A DNA stretch of 64,000 nucleotides from Prochlorococcus sp. AG-686-J21 (lineage in GTDB: Bacteria; Cyanobacteriota; Cyanobacteriia; PCC-6307; Cyanobiaceae): positions 167,521 to 231,520 of the forward strand of contig QCVS01000001.1 of assembly GCA_003210285.1 (NCBI GenBank), written 5' to 3'. The notes below the pieces were generated by a model, which did not search any database, had not been told where the DNA came from, and worked only from the letters and a program-made list of their open reading frames with translations. The stretch's first letter is position 1. Each line of letters starts with the position of its first letter. Both the position numbers and the translations under genes were made by a program. Below, piece after piece: positions 57,777 to 64,000 of this stretch.

Positions 57777-58120
57777 CTGAATTCATAACTTTATTTATAT
57801 ATTACGTCTATTTTCTAGATTATTGCAATTAAATATTTTTCTTTTAAATTTTCAATTCTTCTAAAGTATATTTTCTAATTATGAATATATATAGTTGTAG
57901 TAGTATCTGTGGAAACTGTGGAAAACAGTTAAGATTGATCGTTCTGATTGATAATTAACAAGATTACGATAGTGGAAAAAGAATTACTAATGTTGATAAA
58001 TTTTTATTAATAAAATCTTTTTCTTAAATTTTCAACATTCTTTTTTTAATTTATAGATTTATTCAACAGTTTTTTAAAGGTTTTGAATTATTTCCACAGC
58101 CACTTTTAATTTTGGTCTAG
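57777..58120. other. Likely chromosomal replication origin (oriC)
   Basis: The 344-bp gap between dnaN and thrC has no gene. It carries two abutting 9-mers, TGTGGAAAC at 57908-57916 and TGTGGAAAA at 57917-57925, plus AGTGGAAAA at 57971-57979 and, on the other strand, a fourth TGTGGAAAT at 58090-58098. TGTGGAAAA is the reverse complement of TTTTCCACA, the DnaA box described in Synechococcus. The 57985-58080 stretch is extremely AT-rich and could be the unwinding element. Marine picocyanobacteria start their genome numbering at dnaN. A cumulative GC-skew minimum here would confirm it. Confidence 0.78.
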
Positions 58121-59224
58121 TTAGTAACCCAAGATTTTTGTTATGTTTTTTAACGAAGGTTCAATATTTTTTAAGAAAATAGCATCATTATTTTTAATCG
58201 CACAATCTGGATCTTTTAATCCATTACCTGTTAAAACACACACTATTTTTGATTCTTTTTTGATCCTGTTTTTATTTTTAATAAGTCCTGCTACTGAAGC
58301 CGCGCTTGCTGGTTCACAAAAAATACCTTCTTTTGCAAGCAATTTATACGCTTCAATAATTTCTTCGTCAGTTACGGATTGAAAATTTCCTTTACTTTCT
58401 TTTCTAACTATTTTTGCTTTTTCTCTATTTACGGGATTTCCTATTCGAATTGCTGTCGCAATCGTTTCAGGATTTTGAACTATAATATTTTTCACTAAAG
58501 GTGAAGATCCTTCAGATTGAAACCCCATCATGATTGGTAATTTTAAATTTTTTTTATTTTTTGCATATTCTTTAAAGCCTAACCAATAAGCTGTTATGTT
58601 TCCGGCATTTCCCATAGGTATACATAACCAATCAGGAGCGATACCTAAGTCATCTATTATCTCAAAGGCGGCTGTTTTTTGACCTTGTATTCGGTAAGGA
58701 TTAACAGAATTTACAAGATTTATTGGATATTCGGAAGATAATTTTCTGACAATTTCCAAAGCCTTATCAAAATTGCCTTGTATAGATATGATTTCTGCAC
58801 CATACATTAAAGCTTGCGCAAGTTTTCCTTGAGCTACATATCCATCTGGAATTAATACATAAGATTTCAAACCACCTCTTGAAGCATAAGCAGCCGCAGC
58901 TGCAGATGTATTTCCTGTACTAGCGCATATTACTGCTTCACGCCCTTCTTCTTTTGCTTTACTTATTGCCATTGTCATTCCTCTGTCTTTGAAAGAGCCA
59001 GTAGGGTTAAGACCATCATATTTTAAATAAACTTCCGTATCGTTTCCAATTAAATTACTAATTGATGTACTGAAAATAAGAGGAGTATTTCCTTCGTTTA
59101 AAGATACTATGGGAGTCTTAGAGGAAACTGGCAGATATTGCTTATAGGCATTGATTAATCCTGGCCATCTTTTTTTTCTGTAATTAAGAGAAAATTTGTT
59201 TTTAATTTTATTTAATATAGACAT
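58121..59224 (-). CDS. thrC: Threonine synthase
   Basis: The 367-residue PLP enzyme has [11 protein letters not shown], the PLP-lysine block [26 protein letters not shown] and an ACTG-like [13 protein letters not shown] near the end, the pattern of threonine synthase, which turns O-phosphohomoserine into threonine. Length fits the short bacterial form. It ends next to the origin gap. Confidence 0.95.
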   Translation of the reverse strand: MSILNKIKNKFSLNYRKKRWPGLINAYKQYLPVSSKTPIVSLNEGNTPLIFSTSISNLIGNDTEVYLKYDGLNPTGSFKDRGMTMAISKAKEEGREAVICASTGNTSAAAAAYASRGGLKSYVLIPDGYVAQGKLAQALMYGAEIISIQGNFDKALEIVRKLSSEYPINLVNSVNPYRIQGQKTAAFEIIDDLGIAPDWLCIPMGNAGNITAYWLGFKEYAKNKKNLKLPIMMGFQSEGSSPLVKNIIVQNPETIATAIRIGNPVNREKAKIVRKESKGNFQSVTDEEIIEAYKLLAKEGIFCEPASAASVAGLIKNKNRIKKESKIVCVLTGNGLKDPDCAIKNNDAIFLKNIEPSLKNITKILGY

Positions 59225-59230
59225 AATTAC

Positions 59231-59803
59231 TTAATAGTTTTTGATTTTTTCTAAAGGCTTGCTAGTGAAGAATTCTAATAATTCTGATATTGATTGTACT
59301 TTATTCATAACTTTACTTAAAGCGTTTACGTTTAAAATAACAGTTTTAGTTGGATAACTTTCAAAAAAACTCACAAGATTTATTTTTCCGTTTCCAGTAT
59401 ATAAACCTTTTATAACAGTTGATCTCAGGGCTAACATACCTGTTCTTTCATCATTTGTATTAGGAGTGTGAAGTATAGACGAAATTCTATTTAAAATTAC
59501 ATTACCTATTTCGGAATATACTAATTTACTTGCAATAGTTATAGGTATTTCAAAATTGTTATTTATTACTGATCGAATTTCATTATCTGAAGAACCTGTT
59601 GCATTTAAAATCTTTCTTAATGATTTTGATGAATTACCGCTTTCAGCGAAAGTTTTTAAAGAATCGACAGTTACTGTTCTTGAAAACACACTGTATATAA
59701 TTTTGATTTTTTCTGCAGATTGAGATTTAGGAGCATTAAAAAAAAATTGATTAGTAAATAATATTAAAAAAATTTTAAGAACTAATTTTTTTGAAAATTT
59801 CAT
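59231..59803 (-). CDS. Exported protein resembling DUF1400
   Basis: The 190-residue protein has a hydrophobic signal (about 7-22) ending near QSA, then a mature part starting AEKIKIIYSVFSRTVTVDSLKTFAESG. The block VDSLKTFAE and a following helical region resemble DUF1400, the N-terminal domain of some cyanobacterial exported hydrolases, but no hydrolase domain follows here. Function unknown. It starts 1 bp before the ABC1 kinase stop, so the two are cotranscribed. Confidence 0.7.
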   Translation of the reverse strand: MKFSKKLVLKIFLILFTNQFFFNAPKSQSAEKIKIIYSVFSRTVTVDSLKTFAESGNSSKSLRKILNATGSSDNEIRSVINNNFEIPITIASKLVYSEIGNVILNRISSILHTPNTNDERTGMLALRSTVIKGLYTGNGKINLVSFFESYPTKTVILNVNALSKVMNKVQSISELLEFFTSKPLEKIKNY

Positions 59804-61660
59804 TTATATTGTTGTACCAGCAGCAATTTTTACAAGCCTGACTACGCTTTTTTCTGTAACTTTTTTTGCTATTTTAAAACCCATTTCTTTTGTATAGGGC
59901 TCGTTTATAAGTCTAGGCACCCGTTTGAAAAAGATATCAATAGAATAACCCGGTATTTTTTGTATGATTTCCAAGAAGTTCTTGAACGGTTCAATAGACA
60001 AGATTAAATCATTTATATTATTGTTGCCTTTGGCAATATTTAATTTTATTGATTTTGGAAGGTAATTATTAACGCTTTTTAATAACTTAAAACCTATCAA
60101 ATCTATTTGATTAGTTAAACCATTAATAATTTCATCTCTTAGGAATCCACCTTTTGGAGAAAATAGAAGATTTATAACTTCATCTAGAAGTCTTTCTAAA
60201 TCGAGATTAGTCTGTTTTGCAGCATTAGAAAGTAAATCTTCTAATCTGTCCCATTTAAATTGTTTGTTATCAAAAAGCATTTCTTTTAAACTTTCTCTTA
60301 ATTGAGGATCAGGGTCTTCCATTAATCTTCTTGCAAAATAAGGATAAGCTGCACCAAGTATTTTAAAGTCAGGATCTACACTTAAAGCAATTCCTTCTAA
60401 AGTCAGTAAAGATCTAATTATAAGAGCGTAATATGGAGGTAATTGAAAGGGAAATTTATACATAACTCCTGACATATCGTCAGTTACACTTTTGAAATCC
60501 ATCTTTGATACACCAAGTTCTACTGCATTTATAAATACATCTTGAAAAGCTGGAACAATAGGTTCAAGATTAACTTTTTCTGAAAGAAAACCTAACTTAA
60601 CAAAATCTTGAGATAATTTATCAAAATTTTTATTTACAAGATGAACTACTGCTTGAATTAAACCTGATCTTGAGCTTCTAGTAACTTCACTCATCATTCC
60701 GAAATCTAAATAACATAATCTTCCATCTTCCAAAGCTAATAAATTACCCGGATGTGGGTCAGCATGAAAAAAACCATGCTCTAATAATTGTTCTAAACTA
60801 CATTGCACTCCAATTTCAATCATTTCATCAGGATCAATACCTAATTTTTTAACGCCCTCAATATTAGTTAGCTTTGTTCCATCTATCCATTCCATAGTTA
60901 ACACTCTTCGTGAAGTAGTTTCTTTATAAATTTTTGGCACAGCAATTTTCGAGTTATGAAGATGCAATTCTTTAAATTTTTCAGCATTTTTAGCTTCATT
61001 TAAATAATCCATTTCTTCAAAAACTCTCTTTCCTAATTCATCAATTAAAGCAACAAGATCACTTCTTATAAGTCCAATATTGTTTTTTAACCAGTTAGCT
61101 ATATTTCTAACTATGTATAAATCAAGTGTGATTTGTTCTCTTAAACCTGGTCTTTGTACTTTTATAGCTACAATTTCTTTATTTTTAAGGACAGCTTTAT
61201 GAACTTGTCCTAAAGAGGCTGCAGAAATAGGTTCTTTATCGATGGTTAAAAAAATCTCATCAATTTTTTTGTTTAAATCTTCTTCTATTAGTTCCATTGC
61301 CTTATTTCCATCAAATCCTGGTAATTGATCTTGAAGTTCAGACAGCTCTTCAAGAAGAACGACAGGAATAATGTCTGGTCTGGTTGATAACGCTTGACCT
61401 GCTTTAACGAATGCAGGGCCTAATTCTACTAATAAATTCGTTAGTTGTTTTGCCCTAAACCTTGCTTTTGATTCTTTCTTTAATTGTCCCGTTAACTTAT
61501 CCCATCCAACTGAAATAATATATATAAATATGGGGATTAGGGTTTGCCAGAGTCTTTTGAATAATCTACTGGGATTCTTTTGATAAATTCTCGAGATTAT
61601 TTCAGGATCATATTTTAGTAATCCTGAGGCCTCTATAAAATCTGTATAATCTTCATTCAT
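59804..61660 (-). CDS. ABC1/UbiB-family atypical kinase-like protein
   Basis: The 618-residue protein has the UbiB/AarF pattern: KAGQALSTRPDIIP (the conserved KxGQ block), ISAASLGQVHKAVLKNKEIVAIKVQRPG, HADPHPGN with the catalytic-loop aspartate, and CYLDFGMMSEV with the DFG motif. In cyanobacteria such proteins affect quinone and tocopherol metabolism. C-terminal hydrophobic stretch is absent, so membrane binding is uncertain. Confidence 0.93.
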   Translation of the reverse strand: MNEDYTDFIEASGLLKYDPEIISRIYQKNPSRLFKRLWQTLIPIFIYIISVGWDKLTGQLKKESKARFRAKQLTNLLVELGPAFVKAGQALSTRPDIIPVVLLEELSELQDQLPGFDGNKAMELIEEDLNKKIDEIFLTIDKEPISAASLGQVHKAVLKNKEIVAIKVQRPGLREQITLDLYIVRNIANWLKNNIGLIRSDLVALIDELGKRVFEEMDYLNEAKNAEKFKELHLHNSKIAVPKIYKETTSRRVLTMEWIDGTKLTNIEGVKKLGIDPDEMIEIGVQCSLEQLLEHGFFHADPHPGNLLALEDGRLCYLDFGMMSEVTRSSRSGLIQAVVHLVNKNFDKLSQDFVKLGFLSEKVNLEPIVPAFQDVFINAVELGVSKMDFKSVTDDMSGVMYKFPFQLPPYYALIIRSLLTLEGIALSVDPDFKILGAAYPYFARRLMEDPDPQLRESLKEMLFDNKQFKWDRLEDLLSNAAKQTNLDLERLLDEVINLLFSPKGGFLRDEIINGLTNQIDLIGFKLLKSVNNYLPKSIKLNIAKGNNNINDLILSIEPFKNFLEIIQKIPGYSIDIFFKRVPRLINEPYTKEMGFKIAKKVTEKSVVRLVKIAAGTTI

Positions 61661-61729
61661 AACTTTATTTATTTAAACCCTTTTATTTTCTTCAAAAAGA
61701 AGTTAATTTTTTTGTATAAGAGAATTATC

Positions 61730-63409
61730 ATGTTAATACAATTAACTTTAAAAAATATTGCCTTAATAGAGATTATAGAAATTAATTTCGAAAAAGGTTT
61801 GAATATTTTTACGGGAGATTCAGGATCAGGAAAATCATTGATTTTAGATTCTTTAAATGTTTTATTCGGTGGATCTAATATACCTTTAAAGCACTTAATA
61901 CGTCCAGGAAAAGAGGAATGTTTAATTGAGGCAAAATTTTCAAATTCTTCGTTACTCATTGATTGGTTCTCGAGAAATGGTTTTTACAAAATTTCAGGGA
62001 CAATATTCGTAAAAAGAAAATCTTATATAAAAAATAATAAAATTCTTTCAAAATATACGATAAATAATTTTTCTATTAGTAAAAAGCTATTGGAACAGCT
62101 AGGTTTATTGTTGATAGATTTTGCTGGTCAATCTGATAGCGTCTTATATGATAATCAAGATTACAAAAGATCAATAATTGATGATTTAGGTCCTAAAAAA
62201 TTAAAGACGATAAATTTTCAAATTAAGAATACATGGGAGGAATTTCAGATTCTTAGAAAAAGAAGAGAAGATAAGATGCAATCATTTAAGAAGAAAGAAG
62301 AAAATAATTTTGCAATTAAAGAGATGTATAAAATATTGGAGGAAGCTAATTTAAGTTCAGATGATGAAATTTTAGAATTACAAACGAAGGAATTGCGACT
62401 TTCAAATAATTTTGATATCAAACACTCCATACAATTAACACTTGATAATTTAAATAGCTATAAAAACGATGCTCCATCAGTAAGCCATTTAATTGCTCAA
62501 TCAATTAAACAATTAAGTAAAGTTATTCAATTTGATTTAAAGATTAAGGATTTAAATGAAAATTTAATAAATATTCAAAATGATGTAGAAAATTTAATAT
62601 TTGCTTTAGCAGAATATTCTGAAGAACTTGAGAACGAGGATATTAGTTTGGAAGAAATTCAAAAAAGATTATTTTATTTGCAAAATTTAGAGCGAACTTT
62701 TTCATTAGAACTTCCTAAATTGATTTTGAAGAAAAACGAATTAAAAACATTCATAGATACAAATTTATATGATGAAGAGATTAAGAAGTTGGATATTCAA
62801 ATCAATAAATCGCAAGCTAATTTAAATACTCTTTTTGAGATTCAGTCTTCTCACAGAAGGGAAACGGCTAATCATCTTCAAGATTCTGTAATTTCTATTT
62901 TGAAAAATTTAGGTTTAGAAAACGCAGATTTCTTAATTGATTTCTCAAAAGTTACACCTTCTCCAGAAGGAAATGAAAATATAGACTTCCTTTTTTCTGC
63001 TAATCCTGATCAAAAGTTAGCTCCATTATCTAAAGTTATTTCTGGTGGAGAAATGTCAAGATTTTTATTAGCCATAAAATCTAGTATTTCTAAAAAAACC
63101 AACACTTTTTTCTTAGATGAAATTGATAATGGTTTAAGTGGAAAATCATTATACTCTTTAGTTGATTTAATAAAAGTGACTGCACAGGAAAGGCAGGTTT
63201 TGTGTATTACTCATCAGCCCTCTCTAGCAGCAACTGGAAATACTCATTTTAAAGTAAAGAAAAATGTTATTAATGGAATGACTTTTACTTCTATTTCCAA
63301 ATTACTTACAAAAAAAGAGAGACAAAACGAGTTAATTGAACTAATTGGTGGTGGTTTTAGTGAAGCAAATAATTATGCATCGACACTTATAGACAGAGCA
63401 GCCGCATAA
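61730..63409 (+). CDS. recN: DNA repair ATPase RecN
   Basis: From the ATG at 61730 the 559-residue SMC-like protein begins MLIQLTLKNIALIEIIEINF, then the Walker A GDSGSGKS, a coiled-coil middle (about 150-350), the signature ISGGEMSRFLLAIK and the Walker B NTFFLDEIDNGLSG. It acts in double-strand break repair. A TTG 18 bp upstream is a less likely start. It is followed by uvrA after 54 bp. Confidence 0.95.
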   Translation: MLIQLTLKNIALIEIIEINFEKGLNIFTGDSGSGKSLILDSLNVLFGGSNIPLKHLIRPGKEECLIEAKFSNSSLLIDWFSRNGFYKISGTIFVKRKSYIKNNKILSKYTINNFSISKKLLEQLGLLLIDFAGQSDSVLYDNQDYKRSIIDDLGPKKLKTINFQIKNTWEEFQILRKRREDKMQSFKKKEENNFAIKEMYKILEEANLSSDDEILELQTKELRLSNNFDIKHSIQLTLDNLNSYKNDAPSVSHLIAQSIKQLSKVIQFDLKIKDLNENLINIQNDVENLIFALAEYSEELENEDISLEEIQKRLFYLQNLERTFSLELPKLILKKNELKTFIDTNLYDEEIKKLDIQINKSQANLNTLFEIQSSHRRETANHLQDSVISILKNLGLENADFLIDFSKVTPSPEGNENIDFLFSANPDQKLAPLSKVISGGEMSRFLLAIKSSISKKTNTFFLDEIDNGLSGKSLYSLVDLIKVTAQERQVLCITHQPSLAATGNTHFKVKKNVINGMTFTSISKLLTKKERQNELIELIGGGFSEANNYASTLIDRAAA

Positions 63410-63463
63410 ATTATAAAATTTCCACTATAATAAGTGTTCTTTAAATCATTTTAAGATTTAAGC

Positions 63464-64000
63464 ATGGTTAATAAAAATATTGGTATTGACGAAGATAATT
63501 CAATAAAGATTCGAGGCGCTCGCCAACATAATTTAAAAAATATAGATTTAACTCTTCCAAGAAATAAATTTATTGTTTTTACAGGGGTGAGTGGAAGCGG
63601 TAAGAGTTCTTTGGCTTTTGATACTATTTTTGCTGAAGGTCAAAGAAGATATGTAGAAAGTCTTTCTGCGTATGCAAGACAATTTTTAGGTCAAGTTGAT
63701 AAACCAGATGTAGATAATATCGAGGGTTTATCCCCTGCCATATCCATAGATCAAAAATCAACGAGTCATAATCCTCGATCAACTGTTGGAACTGTAACTG
63801 AGATACAAGATTATTTAAGATTATTATTTGGGCGAGCCGGAGAACCTCATTGCCACCACTGTGGTTTACCCATTGCTCCTCAAACAATTGATGAAATGGT
63901 AGATCAAATAGTCTTGTTGCCCGAAGGAACTAGATATCAATTGCTCGCACCTGTTGTTAGAGGTAAAAAAGGAACGCATGCAAAATTACTTAGTGGATTA
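63464..64000 (+). CDS. uvrA: Excinuclease ABC subunit A, N-terminal part (truncated by window edge)
   Basis: From the ATG at 63464 the frame reads [16 protein letters not shown] and the Walker [15 protein letters not shown], then [32 protein letters not shown], and CHHCG near the first zinc site. 179 codons are visible and the frame stays open to the edge. UvrA finds DNA damage for nucleotide excision repair; it lies beside recN, another repair gene. Confidence 0.97.
   Translation, partial: MVNKNIGIDEDNSIKIRGARQHNLKNIDLTLPRNKFIVFTGVSGSGKSSLAFDTIFAEGQRRYVESLSAYARQFLGQVDKPDVDNIEGLSPAISIDQKSTSHNPRSTVGTVTEIQDYLRLLFGRAGEPHCHHCGLPIAPQTIDEMVDQIVLLPEGTRYQLLAPVVRGKKGTHAKLLSGL

Noticed and set aside
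61669-61959. Reverse-strand frame across the recN start
   Set aside because: It is antisense to the conserved Walker A region of recN and shows no features of its own.
1-64000. CRISPR arrays, rRNA and tRNA genes
   Set aside because: No regularly spaced repeats of CRISPR type, no rRNA segment and no cloverleaf with a convincing anticodon arm were found in the gaps, including the island boundaries.

Overview
The window is a very AT-rich, densely packed cyanobacterial chromosome segment that looks like a high-light-adapted Prochlorococcus. Supporting evidence: the gene run dnaN, PRC-barrel protein, purL, purF, parC/gyrA-like, TPR protein, queG, DUF502, nusB, ftsY, SpoIIE phosphatase, argH, RRM protein, dus, msrB, grpE, dnaJ that typifies the Prochlorococcus origin region; a plastid-type gap2; a paired Flv1/Flv3-like diflavin system; and small genomes' habits such as tiny gaps and convergent overlaps. 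No database could be consulted, so the species call rests on gene content and remembered gene order.

Layout: 1-12.6 kb holds gatB (partial), thiO, ndk, speA, alaS, two flavodiiron proteins, an FMN reductase-like protein and a PBP2. At 12.6-14.3 kb are a small ORF, a membrane-anchored protein of unknown function and a Cas4-like PD-(D/E)XK nuclease. From 14.36 to 21.51 kb lies what I read as a genomic island inserted at the 3' end of guaA: a 15-bp direct repeat of the guaA terminus bounds it, and tandem CCACGTGAAAC units sit just inside both ends. It carries a sulfotransferase, two paralogous small proteins, a ribbon-helix-helix (RHH) regulator, a murA with an added C-terminal membrane segment between a small secreted protein and a lipoprotein, and an mreB without mreC/mreD. 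From 21.5 to 30.9 kb come guaA, cbiD, a class V aminotransferase, a half-length AbrB-type membrane protein, several small proteins, an HNH protein, an SDR protein, pdxA, accB and efp. From 30.9 to 49.5 kb come a lumenal-type cyclophilin, thiL, gap2, murC-murB, ybaB, rsgA, a TusA-like protein, dnaJ, grpE, msrB, dus, an RRM protein, argH, a phosphatase, ftsY, nusB, DUF502, queG and a TPR protein. From 49.6 to 57.8 kb are parC/gyrA-like, purF, purL, a PRC-barrel protein and dnaN. The dnaN-thrC gap (57.8-58.1 kb) has DnaA-box-like 9-mers and is the likely replication origin. Beyond it are thrC, a DUF1400-like protein, an ABC1/UbiB kinase, recN and the start of uvrA.

The most notable observation is inside the island. 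The same sense-oriented motif, ATAAGTGTGTA (17 bp identical at two of the sites), lies upstream of the RHH regulator gene, upstream of the secreted protein-murA-lipoprotein operon and upstream of mreB. This suggests a small self-contained regulon in which an RHH repressor controls an extra set of cell-wall and cell-shape genes on a mobile or formerly mobile segment. That functional reading is inference; the repeats and motif copies are directly visible.
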